DNA of 8,835 nucleotides from Syntrophobacterales bacterium (GCA_030613915.1 JAUWKY010000067.1:1-8835), one strand, 5' to 3'. Positions 1 to 6,374 are shown, numbered from the stretch's first letter. The notes: a model not told the origin generated them from the letters alone. A program made the numbers and translations.

Positions 1-9
1 TACTCCTCA

Positions 10-23
10 GGCACGCTAGTGCC
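10..23 (-). terminator. Small hairpin after the membrane protein gene
   Basis: GGCAC-GCTA-GTGCC is a perfect five-pair stem with a four-base loop. It lies five bases beyond the TAG stop of the membrane protein gene on its downstream side. No T-run follows within the window, so an intrinsic terminator is only a possibility suggested by position. Confidence 0.22.
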
Positions 24-28
24 CTCCC

Positions 29-433
29 CTACCTGCTAAACCTCAGCCAGAGGGAGGCAGCCACACCCCAAATGGCGTTAAAGAAGAGCACGAGCACAGG
101 AGTCATATCTCCCAGGGCAAGACCGAACATACCCTTATTGGCCTTCATTGGAAAAACGATGAAGAACATTACCAGGGAGGGCCCCAGGCTGTATAAAAGA
201 CCACGACTTATCACTGAGCGGCGCAGTATAGGCAGCAAAAACAGAAACCCCCATATTCCACCCCAGACAATGCGGGGGTAAAGCCAGGCAGGGGTCAGTT
301 GAGGGGCAATCTTGACTCCCAGGGCCGCATTGACTCCCAGGTTGCCAAAGTTCCAAACGACGAGACTATTTAACACTCCCCCCACACATCCCGCTACAAA
401 AACTAAGGAAAGAGTTCGGAAGATACTTGTCAC
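29..433 (-). CDS. Small four-helix membrane protein of unknown function
   Basis: I do not recognise this 134-residue protein. It is very hydrophobic, with four likely membrane helices at about residues 6-26, 52-70, 78-95 and 108-130, short loops and few charges. Small positive clusters (RR near 71, K98/K100, R131/R134) suggest how it sits in the inner membrane. There is no catalytic motif. The start is GTG at 433, chosen because GGAG lies six bases upstream of it and because it gives a complete first helix. It ends with TAG. It follows trmO after a 179-base gap full of repeats, so it may have its own transcript; a TATAAT-like hexamer lies in that gap. It has the appearance of a conserved small integral membrane protein, but the sequence supports no specific function. 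I am fairly sure that it is a gene and unsure what it does. Confidence 0.72.
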   Translation of the reverse strand: MTSIFRTLSLVFVAGCVGGVLNSLVVWNFGNLGVNAALGVKIAPQLTPAWLYPRIVWGGIWGFLFLLPILRRSVISRGLLYSLGPSLVMFFIVFPMKANKGMFGLALGDMTPVLVLFFNAIWGVAASLWLRFSR

Positions 434-471
434 TGTACGCTCCGCCTATGTCCGTTGTCCGTTAACCTGAA

Positions 472-528
472 TGCCTAAAATGAAAGAAAATGCCTAAAGT
501 GAGCTAAAGTGCCTAAAATGTCTAAAAT
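472..528. repeat. Three tandem copies of a 19-base degenerate repeat
   Basis: Units at 472-490, 491-509 and 510-528 all begin TGCCTAAA followed by A or G, then TG. Each ends in an A-rich stretch. The second half of the third unit, TGTCTAAAAT, resembles the first half, so the array may have grown from a 9-10 base unit. No coding frame crosses it convincingly. It lies inside the 15-base inverted repeat. Confidence 0.7.
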
Positions 529-551
529 TATGGAGGACACTATCCTGCCAA

Positions 552-557
552 ATTATA
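552..557 (-). promoter_or_regulatory. Possible -10 hexamer upstream of the small membrane protein gene
   Basis: On the minus strand the sequence reads TATAAT within an AT-rich stretch, about 120 bases before the GTG start at 433. A good -35 partner is missing: at 17-base spacing only TTATTA-like sequence is present. This is therefore a weak promoter call that rests on a perfect -10 hexamer and its location between genes. Confidence 0.22.
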
Positions 558-612
558 GCTTTCAAGTAAATGAATAATAAAAAATGGTAGAATTGACGAC
601 GGACAACGGACA

Positions 613-1095
613 TTATTTGAATCTTTCATCCGCCTCCGCTGCCGCTACTCTCTCTGCCTTGCCGGCGAGCCAACCTGTTCGTTCCACCTCTGTCGAGTCA
701 AATTCCGGCACGTATGGCTTGATATCCAGCAAGGGGGTGGAGTCGGCAATGTCTACGTCCTCGATGTGAAGTGTGCACCCCTCGATTCCCACAAGCCGTA
801 CAACCGAGATTCCTATAGCGTTGGGTCGTCTGGGCGCTCTGGTGGCGAAGACTCCTCGCAGAGAATCATCCAAATAGGGCTTCACCATCAGCGAGTATCC
901 TTGGGAGAGATGGAAATGATAGAGAAGAAAAATATGCGAAAACCCGTCTAGATCTTTCAAACCATCACCACACTCAGGGATTACCTCTACGGTGCCGGCC
1001 ACTCCCCGGGCTCCAGCAGGCTGAATAGGCATCCCTTTTGTCTCTTTGAAGGGTGAATGAATGACGCCAATGGGGCGATATCTTATTTCTTGCAT
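613..1095 (-). CDS. trmO: TrmO, tRNA N6-threonylcarbamoyladenosine A37 N6-methyltransferase (short form)
   Basis: This protein belongs to the UPF0066/TsaA/YaeB family. TrmO uses S-adenosylmethionine to methylate N6 of threonylcarbamoyladenosine (t6A to m6t6A) at position 37 in certain threonine tRNAs. The 160 residues show the family landmarks in order: PIGVIHSPF near residue 8, the conserved GVFATRAPRRPN at 81-92, IGISVVRL at 94-101, and the DSTPLLDIKPYVP motif at about 118-130. The Escherichia coli protein is about 235 residues; this copy has the single beta-barrel domain only and lacks the C-terminal extension, as in many bacteria and archaea. The ATG at 1095 is preceded by GAGAGG six bases upstream. 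It follows the permease gene by 139 bases, a gap that holds a GC-rich hairpin repeat. Family assignment is firm. The exact tRNA substrate is inferred from the family. Confidence 0.9.
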   Translation of the reverse strand: MQEIRYRPIGVIHSPFKETKGMPIQPAGARGVAGTVEVIPECGDGLKDLDGFSHIFLLYHFHLSQGYSLMVKPYLDDSLRGVFATRAPRRPNAIGISVVRLVGIEGCTLHIEDVDIADSTPLLDIKPYVPEFDSTEVERTGWLAGKAERVAAAEADERFK

Positions 1096-1120
1096 GGGTT
1101 ACCTCTCATCATTCTTTGTG

Positions 1121-1209
1121 ATCGCAAGCAGCCTCCGGCCCGGAGGGGCCTACGACCCGGCTTCCGGCTCGGAGAGCCTCCAGCTCAGAGAGAGGGAGCT
1201 TACTCCTAC
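1121..1209. repeat. GC-rich hairpin repeat, copy 1 (with 32-base insert)
   Basis: Bases 1121-1160 match 3822-3861 at 38 of 40 positions (GCAAGC, CCTCCGG, GGGGCCTACGACCCGG). The closing segment AGGGAGCTTACTCCTAC at 1193-1209 matches 3862-3878 at 16 of 17. Between the two segments this copy carries 32 extra bases (1161-1192) that copy 2 lacks. It fills most of the gap between the permease stop and trmO, and on the transcript it can fold through GCAAGC/GCTTAC-like and CCTCCGG/CCGGAGG pairings. Confidence 0.8.
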
Positions 1210-1234
1210 AGAGAGAATGGACTGGGAATCACTT

Positions 1235-2929
1235 TTACCCTTCGTAGGCAGCTAACTTCCGAATACCATATCGCATCGGCAGCCAGACAGCAGCAATATT
1301 CACTAGCACCATAAGAAAGATGGAGCCGCCGACATACAACCATTGGAAAAAGCTGAGGGAATGGTGGCGGGCCTGGGCCATGAGCAGGATGTAGACAGGC
1401 CCCGCTTCCAGAACAACCACCATTGCTATGAAGCCCATAGCCAGGATCATGTAGAGCAGGCCGCCAAAACCTGTGGCAACTTGGGTTACGTTCTCGGCCT
1501 TGAAGTTTGGGAAGACAGCGCCCATCCCTACTCCAAGAGCGGTGATGCCAAAAACCATGGAGAAAATGGTGATGGGTGCCAGCCACCGCATCAGAGCGCT
1601 CACTTGTAGCAATTCGTTGGTGGCGATGGTCAGGATCAGACCAAGGAGCAGCAAAGGCGCAAGATAAAAAAGGAACTTGCTCCACAGTAACCGCCTCATA
1701 CTCAACGGAGCACTTTGCATAATCCAGAATGAAAAGCCTTCTCCGCTCACCGCCGTAAATACGAAACGTACGCCGATAGAGGCCAGGACAAATCCGGCCA
1801 GACCAACATTCAGAAAGGCGATGAGATTTTGCAAATAAAAAGTGGGCACCTTAACACCGTCCAGAGGCAAAACGCTGTAATTGTAAAGATAGAGCACAAT
1901 AAGAGCTAAGATCAGGAGTAGCTGTGACCACTGGGTATTGTCGCGGAAGAAGAACTTCAGGTCTTTGCCCATGAGACTCAGAGTCTGGGAGCGACGCGAT
2001 GTTCTGGGCCTGAGTCGCTTGGGAACCAGGCCCAGAAATCTGCCAGCCAACAGACGTCCGCTTTCTTGGGACTTGGACCAGCCCTCCGGGTAAACCCAAA
2101 TCGCCACAAAGGTACACACCACCAAACTGGCCAACCCGTTCACCCACAAAAATCCCTGGTAAAAACCACTGGAAATGGATGAAGGTCTCAGAAGGGGCCA
2201 AATCGCCTCACTTGCCCAACTGCTGGGCAGATAAGGTGAAGCCGGAGCACTGAGCGCTCGAAAATAAGTGATCACACTGGCGAAAGCGTCTGGATCCACC
2301 AACCTTTCCGGTCGCGTAAACCGGAAGAGAAAGAAAAGGAGAATGATCACCAAAAGGGAAAGAAGAAAAAGTATATCCCGGCTGCGTTGGGCTGGAAAGA
2401 CCTGCACCAAGATCATGGTGAGGGTTATCCCCAGAGCTGCTGCCAGGATCAGGTAGGGAACAATCACACTGACAAGACCGAGATAATAGACAAAGGACGC
2501 CTGGTAGACAAGGCCGTAAGCTGTGAAGATGGGAATGCCAAAAAGCAGTACCATCCATGAACTCTCAACTAACGTATCCAGAAAACGAGCTGCAAAAATC
2601 TCTCCTATGGAAACCGGGGTAGCGTGAATTATTTCTAAATCCTGCGAAAGAAAAAACGTATTGAGAGCTACCAGTACGTTACTGAAGATCAACAACCCGA
2701 AAAAGGTAAGATACACCATGGTGAGAAGCTTGTAGGCCAGCAGGTCGCCAAATTCTTCCACTGCCTGAAAATAGCGGAGCACCCGGTAGAAAATCACATA
2801 TATTCCGACCCAGAAGCCAACAGCCAGGGCCAACAAGGAACCTGCTTTGATAAGGGATCGGCGGCCGCCAAAGAATAAGCCGTTTTTGAAACCCCACCAG
2901 CGTGGGGCAAGCAAAGTCAATACCTTCAT
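1235..2929 (-). CDS. ABC-2-like exporter permease with about 12 membrane helices
   Basis: This is a 564-residue integral membrane protein and the probable membrane partner of the ATPase encoded just upstream. Likely helices lie at about 28-50, 68-92, 123-142, 148-176, 185-203, 258-280, 334-354, 365-390, 415-438, 448-472, 486-508 and 530-553. They form two sets of six, separated by a basic cytoplasmic stretch near 284-330 (KRLRPRTSRR at 304-313). This looks like two fused ABC-2 half-permeases. The segments QDLEIIHATPVS (96-107) and FWIMQSAPLS (401-410) occupy equivalent places in the two halves, consistent with internal duplication. The layout recalls Pfam families of putative ABC exporters such as ABC_tran_2, but I cannot confirm the exact family. 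There is no substrate-binding protein gene nearby, so export is more likely than import. The ATG at 2929 has only a weak AGG/GGG ribosome site, and a perfect CCCCAC-GTGGGG hairpin lies at 2892-2907, soon after the start. Confidence 0.85.
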   Translation of the reverse strand: MKVLTLLAPRWWGFKNGLFFGGRRSLIKAGSLLALAVGFWVGIYVIFYRVLRYFQAVEEFGDLLAYKLLTMVYLTFFGLLIFSNVLVALNTFFLSQDLEIIHATPVSIGEIFAARFLDTLVESSWMVLLFGIPIFTAYGLVYQASFVYYLGLVSVIVPYLILAAALGITLTMILVQVFPAQRSRDILFLLSLLVIILLFFLFRFTRPERLVDPDAFASVITYFRALSAPASPYLPSSWASEAIWPLLRPSSISSGFYQGFLWVNGLASLVVCTFVAIWVYPEGWSKSQESGRLLAGRFLGLVPKRLRPRTSRRSQTLSLMGKDLKFFFRDNTQWSQLLLILALIVLYLYNYSVLPLDGVKVPTFYLQNLIAFLNVGLAGFVLASIGVRFVFTAVSGEGFSFWIMQSAPLSMRRLLWSKFLFYLAPLLLLGLILTIATNELLQVSALMRWLAPITIFSMVFGITALGVGMGAVFPNFKAENVTQVATGFGGLLYMILAMGFIAMVVVLEAGPVYILLMAQARHHSLSFFQWLYVGGSIFLMVLVNIAAVWLPMRYGIRKLAAYEG

Positions 2930-2940
2930 AGCCCAAACCT

Positions 2941-3020
2941 ATTGAGGGATTTAGGAATTCAGGAATTAAATGCAGTACCACTCAGCTATCTTTAATTCCT
3001 TAATTTCCCAATTCCTCAAT
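2941..3020. repeat. AATTCC-type inverted repeat with 8-base period, copy 1
   Basis: The arms 2941-2970 and 2991-3020 are reverse complements at 25 of 30 positions, with a 20-base centre TGCAGTACCACTCAGCTATC. Both arms are made of degenerate 8-base units (left AGGAATTN, right NAATTCCT). The right arm runs across the TGA stop of the ABC ATPase gene (3016-3018). The centre and inner right arm share the exact 19-mer TCAGCTATCTTTAATTCCT (2982-3000) with copy 2. On the transcript it would fold as a long hairpin between the ATPase and permease cistrons. Confidence 0.8.
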
Positions 3021-3783
3021 TCTCTTGGTTAATAAAACCAATATCTTCAGTGCTTTCGGTCTCAGCGCCGGTCAGATGCAAGAATATAGACTCCAAGCGT
3101 GAATCTTCCTGGCCAGCCAGGTCCCTCAGCTCAGTGACGGTACCCTCTGCAAGGAGTTCTCCCTTTTGGATGATGCCGATGCGATCGCAAAGTTCTTCCG
3201 CAACTTCAAGGGTATGGGTGGACATGAACACGGTGAGACCGCTCCGTTTCAATCTCGTGAAGATTCTTTTGATGAGCCGAGCCCCCTTGGGATCCAAGCC
3301 CACAAGAGGTTCATCCACAATGAAAACCCTGGGTTGATGCAGCAAGGCAGCACTCATGATTAACCGTTGTTTCATACCATGGGAATAGCTACCCACCAGT
3401 TCCTTGGCCCATTCTGCCAGTTCGAAGAGTTCGAGAAACTGCTGGATCCTCTTTTCTCGTCCCGCCCCATTGAATCCGTACAGATTGGCTATGAAGGACA
3501 TGAATTCTAACCCTGTGAGTTTTTCGTACAGAAACGGACGATCCGGAATAAATCCTACCCGTGCCTTCACTTCGATGGGATGTTTCAGCAAATCCAGGCC
3601 ATCAATAAAGATACTCCCTGAGGTTGGGCGCATGATTCCGGCGAGCATTTTGATGGTGGTTGTTTTACCGGCTCCGTTGGGCCCGAGAAAACCATAAATC
3701 TCTCCGGGCGCCACCATCAAGCTCACGTTGTCCACCGCAGTGACTTGTTTGAAGCGTTTTGTAAGTTCTTCCAAGAGAATCAT
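3016..3783 (-). CDS. ABC transporter ATP-binding protein
   Basis: This 255-residue ATPase powers the neighbouring permease, probably as a dimer on the cytoplasmic face. The motifs are in order: Walker A GPNGAGKTT (34-42), an aromatic/Q-loop region FIPDRPFLYEKLTG (78-91), ABC signature YSHGMKQR (133-140), Walker B VFIVDEP with Asp157 and catalytic Glu158, D-loop GLDPKG (162-167), and the switch histidine His190 in STH. The position of the usual Q-loop glutamine is Asp81, and the signature is SHGM instead of SGGQ; both forms occur in exporter ATPases of the CcmA/YhaQ type, so I expect it to be active. The last 30 or so residues are poorly conserved in appearance. The ATG at 3783 has GGAGGG six bases upstream. 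The permease starts 86 bases downstream, beyond a palindromic repeat that overlaps this stop codon. The transported substrate cannot be told from the sequence. Confidence 0.93.
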   Translation of the reverse strand: MILLEELTKRFKQVTAVDNVSLMVAPGEIYGFLGPNGAGKTTTIKMLAGIMRPTSGSIFIDGLDLLKHPIEVKARVGFIPDRPFLYEKLTGLEFMSFIANLYGFNGAGREKRIQQFLELFELAEWAKELVGSYSHGMKQRLIMSAALLHQPRVFIVDEPLVGLDPKGARLIKRIFTRLKRSGLTVFMSTHTLEVAEELCDRIGIIQKGELLAEGTVTELRDLAGQEDSRLESIFLHLTGAETESTEDIGFINQEN

Positions 3784-3821
3784 GGTCTACCCTCCAGGTA
3801 GCGTCCGTTGTCAGTAGTCGA

Positions 3822-3878
3822 ATCGCAAGCAGCCTCCGGCCTGGCGGGGCCTACGACCCGGAGGGAGCTTGCTCCTAC
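3822..3878. repeat. GC-rich hairpin repeat, copy 2
   Basis: The 57-base element folds neatly. GCAAGC (3825-3830) pairs with GCTTGC (3867-3872). A two-by-two AG/GA internal loop follows, then CCTCCGG (3833-3839) pairs with CCGGAGG (3858-3864), leaving an 18-base loop. GGAGCTTGCTCC at the right end is a small palindrome of its own. It lies in the 129-base gap between the transglutaminase-like gene and the ABC ATPase gene. It looks like a REP-type dispersed palindromic unit. The AG/GA internal loop could form sheared tandem G-A pairs, which would stabilise one continuous stem. Confidence 0.82.
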
Positions 3879-3887
3879 ATTAGTTCC

Positions 3888-3904
3888 CGTTCATCAGTAG
3901 AACG
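3888..3904 (-). other. Small hairpin after the transglutaminase-like gene
   Basis: CGTTC and GAACG form a perfect five-pair stem around a seven-base loop. It lies nine bases past the stop of the transglutaminase-like gene. There is no T-run, so I cannot call it an intrinsic terminator. Together with the GC-rich repeat next to it, it fills the gap before the ABC ATPase gene. Confidence 0.3.
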
Positions 3905-3912
3905 TACAATCT

Positions 3913-5406
3913 TCATTCATAGTCTATGACTTTGATGCCTAGCCTTCCGAGAGCCCTCACCAACAGTACCTGGCGATCTAACTCTCCCGTAATGAGCCGA
4001 ACATGGGTGGGGTCCGCAGGCACTTGGTTCAAAAGGGAATCCACGGCAACCCATTCCCCCACGTAGACTTCATTCCAGGCGTGATAATAGAAGCGGCCTT
4101 TGGTGTACAGTAGACCCACTGTGATCCTCGTGGGAATGCCCACAGATCTGGCCAGGGCAGCAAAAAGCACGCTATGCTCATTGCAATCTCCGGCCCGCAT
4201 CTTGTAAACTCCGAGGGCGTTTGGAATGGATAGCGTCGGCCGCTTTTCAAGATTGTGATAGACCCAGGAGCTAATGAGCTCAACAGCCCGCAAAGCGTCC
4301 TTTTCCTCACCCACAATGGCCGCGGCCTGCTCTTTCAAGATCGGCTCGTCGCTCTGAATCAGCAAGCTCGATTGCAAATCCCGAGCCATCTCGGCAGTGC
4401 TCAACGGGATTTGCACTGAAGAGATTTGTGGCAAAACCTCGCGAACTATTAAGAGCTCTCCTTCGCTCAACTGTTGTCTGCCACCTGCCAAGTCCCAACC
4501 CTCACCAGTAATGCCCGTAAGTTGCAGGCGCAAACTTCTCAACAGCCTAGGCCTAGCAATGGTGCGATCTGGAACCACAGCCGCCTCACGCACTAATTCT
4601 GCGGCTGTCGCCTCAGCGAAACCGGCGAGAGCATCCTTGCGGTCGCTCCTCACCATAGTCAAACCCAGAAACCCTTCTTCTTTGAGCACTTCCCCATATG
4701 GGCTAACCCAGGTCCTGAGCTTGACGCCGTGAAACTCCAATACCACACGATAAGCCTCCAAATTTCGGGAACCAATCTGGATTGTTTCCTTGGCCTCTAC
4801 TCGCAGCGGCACCATAGTCTGACTTAAAGTGGAAGGATCAAAGAGCGCCAGCCTATAGGTATTCCCCTCTCGCAAGCGCTGTTGAGCGATGAACGACTTC
4901 ATCCCACTACCCAAATAAATGGGATGAGAGAGCGGCAGTTGCTGACTGCGTTCCTGACCGGCCATCTGACTTACGAGCAGCAAGCTTCCGTCCTTTATAC
5001 CGCCGCTGAGATTGTAGTAAATGGGGCCGGCTTGGAGACGAAAAGTGAAGGATTTTAGGGAGAAATCCGGCTCCAGCTTAGCTTGAACCCTGGTAAATAG
5101 ATCCTGGATATCCCCGAGGAAATCGAGGCGGAGAAACAGCTCTTCGGTAAGCGCGTACCCTTCAGACCGTGGCCGGATTTCTGTGTGGCTGTACCCGGTT
5201 CTGTTGCCATGTTGATATATGGTAAACCATTCTTCCTGGAGTTCTTGGCTGGCCAGTTGTTGTACTTCCGGGGTGAGAACCTCTCCCCCGCCATAGTTAA
5301 GGCGGTAGACGAAAACCGCCACATAACAAATCCATGCAGCCAAAATCGCAATGGCGAGGGTAAAGCCCAGCCTTCTTCGCCAGGGTTTTTTACTAATGGT
5401 GCTCAT
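3913..5406 (-). CDS. Membrane-anchored transglutaminase-like protein
   Basis: The 497-residue protein has a basic N-terminus (KKPWRRR) and one membrane helix at about residues 12-34, with no cleavage motif, so it is probably anchored with its bulk in the periplasm. Residues of about 50-270 form a beta-rich region of unknown fold (WFTIYQHGNRTGYSH; GVKLRTWVSPYGEVLKEEG). The C-terminal part carries a transglutaminase/papain-like core with the full triad: Cys408 in RAGDCNEH, His442 in YYHAWNEV and Asp456 in WVAVDSLLN. Such bacterial proteins are usually proteases or amidases, or of unknown activity, and are rarely true crosslinking enzymes. An in-frame ATG at 5436 would add ten residues but has no ribosome site; the ATG at 5406 has AGG close upstream, so I prefer it. 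The gene overlaps the end of the PHP gene by 14 bases, and the ABC exporter genes follow, so a shared role in envelope processing or export is plausible but unproven. Confidence 0.88.
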   Translation of the reverse strand: MSTISKKPWRRRLGFTLAIAILAAWICYVAVFVYRLNYGGGEVLTPEVQQLASQELQEEWFTIYQHGNRTGYSHTEIRPRSEGYALTEELFLRLDFLGDIQDLFTRVQAKLEPDFSLKSFTFRLQAGPIYYNLSGGIKDGSLLLVSQMAGQERSQQLPLSHPIYLGSGMKSFIAQQRLREGNTYRLALFDPSTLSQTMVPLRVEAKETIQIGSRNLEAYRVVLEFHGVKLRTWVSPYGEVLKEEGFLGLTMVRSDRKDALAGFAEATAAELVREAAVVPDRTIARPRLLRSLRLQLTGITGEGWDLAGGRQQLSEGELLIVREVLPQISSVQIPLSTAEMARDLQSSLLIQSDEPILKEQAAAIVGEEKDALRAVELISSWVYHNLEKRPTLSIPNALGVYKMRAGDCNEHSVLFAALARSVGIPTRITVGLLYTKGRFYYHAWNEVYVGEWVAVDSLLNQVPADPTHVRLITGELDRQVLLVRALGRLGIKVIDYE

Positions 5407-6052
5407 CTTGCCTGCGCCTGACCAGCTCCTCAGCATTTTGGAGCATTTGTTGAAAGTCTCCCTGCTCTAGTCCCGCCCCTAAAGCAATCTTTTCGACCAT
5501 CTCCCCCGGTAACAGGTCTCCTGGCGCATGGGCATCCGAGTTGAGTATCAGGCTAGCCCCTGCTGCCCGGGCCACTCTAGCCACATGCCCGTTGGTGAAA
5601 GAGTGGCCTTTGCGGCCTGAGATTTCCAGAAGAATGCCACGCCGTGCCGCCAGGGCAGCCTCCTCTGGCGTAAGCAAGCCCGGATGGGCAAGAATGTCAA
5701 TGTCAGCCTCTAGCCCAGCCTGATTTGTACCGGGCAGTACTGGTTCCATTATGGTCTCCCCATGGACAACCACCAACCGCGCCCCCAACTTCCTGGCCTC
5801 CACCGCCAAAGGTGCAATGGTGGGAGGCGGCACGTGGGTAAGCTCAATTCCGGGCACTGCCTGAATGCGATTGTACTGATTGATTTCTGCCGCAGCTCGT
5901 ACCACCCGAGGAATAATGAGATCTAAATTACTGCGGTCAGCGTGATCGGTGATACCGATGAAACGGTACCCCATATCCTCGGCGCGTCGCACCAACTCGC
6001 TCACCACAAGTTCACCATCGCTGAATAAGGAATGAGTATGCAGGTCAATCAA
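5393..6052 (-). CDS. PHP-domain metal-dependent phosphoesterase (histidinol-phosphatase-like)
   Basis: This protein belongs to the PHP superfamily, whose members hydrolyse phosphate esters with a di- or trinuclear metal site. All metal-ligand motifs are present (numbered from the start chosen here): DLHTHS at 3-8, GITDHAD near 33-39, PGIELTH near 66-72, VVHGE near 97-101, ILAHPG near 119-124 and NSDAHAPGD near 166-174. It lacks a polymerase-X or DNA polymerase III context and is about 219 residues, so it is a stand-alone cytosolic enzyme of the histidinol-phosphatase-like group. The substrate is unknown, and no histidine genes are nearby. The frame can be extended to a TTG at 6160, but that adds 36 residues unlike the family and has no ribosome site. 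TTG at 6052, with AAGGAG seven bases upstream, puts the motif LIDLHTHS at the N-terminus as usual. Its end overlaps the transglutaminase-like gene, which implies cotranslation. Confidence 0.88.
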   Translation of the reverse strand: MIDLHTHSLFSDGELVVSELVRRAEDMGYRFIGITDHADRSNLDLIIPRVVRAAAEINQYNRIQAVPGIELTHVPPPTIAPLAVEARKLGARLVVVHGETIMEPVLPGTNQAGLEADIDILAHPGLLTPEEAALAARRGILLEISGRKGHSFTNGHVARVARAAGASLILNSDAHAPGDLLPGEMVEKIALGAGLEQGDFQQMLQNAEELVRRRQDEHH

Positions 6053-6059
6053 AATGCTT

Positions 6060-6065
6060 CTCCTT
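6060..6065 (-). promoter_or_regulatory. Ribosome binding site that fixes the PHP gene start
   Basis: AAGGAG, inside a longer A-rich run, stands seven bases before TTG at 6052. It is the only good site near the conserved N-terminal HTHS motif. It supports the short form over the extension to 6160. An adjacent ATT at 6055 is a less likely start. Confidence 0.7.
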
Positions 6066-6149
6066 TTTTGGGTGGAAAAGGTACCGGCACAACATGCACA
6101 ATCTGTTCCCAACGGTTTCCCTAAAAGAGCCTGGGAGTAAGGGAGCGGC

Positions 6150-6244
6150 TCAAGGCTCAAGGCACAGGGTACAAGGCAAAAATAAAAAAAAGAACTTATT
6201 CTCTCCTTATGCCTTGCGCCTTACACCTTGTACCTTAAACCTCT
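6150..6244. repeat. Inverted arrays of 7-base units (CAAGGYN / CCTTNNN)
   Basis: The left array (about 6150-6178) reads CAAGGCT, CAAGGCA, CAGGGTA, CAAGGCA. The right array (about 6208-6244) reads CCTTATG, CCTTGCG, CCTTACA, CCTTGTA, CCTTAAA, CCTC. The right array is the reverse complement of the left at about 19 of 27 aligned positions, with an A-rich then T-rich centre. It could fold into a long imperfect hairpin in the leader of the PHP gene. No protein frame with family features runs through it. Confidence 0.65.
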
Positions 6245-6247
6245 TCT

Positions 6248-6299
6248 GCCAGCAAAGCCATTGAAGTCTGACCCCCGCAAGGCGGGATCTTCGACTGGC
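6248..6299. other. Nested hairpin in the gap before the PHP gene, possible structured RNA
   Basis: Three stems are nested: GCCAG (6248-6252) with CTGGC (6295-6299), GAAG (6263-6266) with CTTC (6289-6292), and CCCGC (6274-6278) with GCGGG (6282-6286) around an AAG loop. A competing pairing is possible, because CTGG at 6295-6298 also matches CCAG at 6308-6311. The stretch is not made of short-period repeats like its surroundings. It lies about 200 bases before the PHP start, so it could be a leader structure or just a repeat remnant. I match it to no known riboswitch class. Confidence 0.3.
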
Positions 6300-6374
6300 C
6301 CGAAGCACCAGGTTTTCGATGTTGAATAGAGTACTTGATCTTAATGGCAGCTAGGCAAGATGACAAGGGGTTTG

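Larger units (their letters stand above)
448..613. repeat. 15-base inverted repeat enclosing the trmO downstream gap
   Basis: ATGTCCGTTGTCCGT at 448-462 recurs as its exact reverse complement, ACGGACAACGGACAT, at 599-613. The two arms enclose nearly the whole gap, and the right arm just touches the TAA stop of trmO. Each arm is itself built of the 7-base unit GTCCGTT. A related stretch, GTCCGTTGTCAGTAGTC, lies at 3803-3819 in another gap. The arms are about 136 bases apart, so they are more likely the ends of a repeat element than a simple hairpin terminator. Confidence 0.7.

Noticed and set aside
472..528. Possible CRISPR array
   Set aside because: There are only three 19-base units, directly adjacent without spacers, and no cas genes nearby.
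1206..1685. A 159-codon minus-strand frame rich in His, Pro and Trp within the permease gene
   Set aside because: It is a shifted reading of the permease and extends past its stop. The permease frame gives clean membrane helices, and this one gives nothing recognisable.
2930..3015. Insertion sequence or transposon remnant between the ATPase and permease
   Set aside because: There is no transposase frame or long terminal inverted repeat; the arms are made of 8-base units and the element recurs as a short palindrome elsewhere in the window.
5407..5436. Ten-residue extension of the transglutaminase-like protein to the ATG at 5436
   Set aside because: There is no ribosome site before it, and the extra residues precede a typical basic signal-anchor start. 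It cannot be fully excluded.
6053..6160. N-terminal extension of the PHP protein to a TTG at 6160
   Set aside because: The 36 added residues are unlike the family, there is no ribosome site at 6160, the 5' end runs into the heptamer repeat, and a good AAGGAG serves TTG at 6052.
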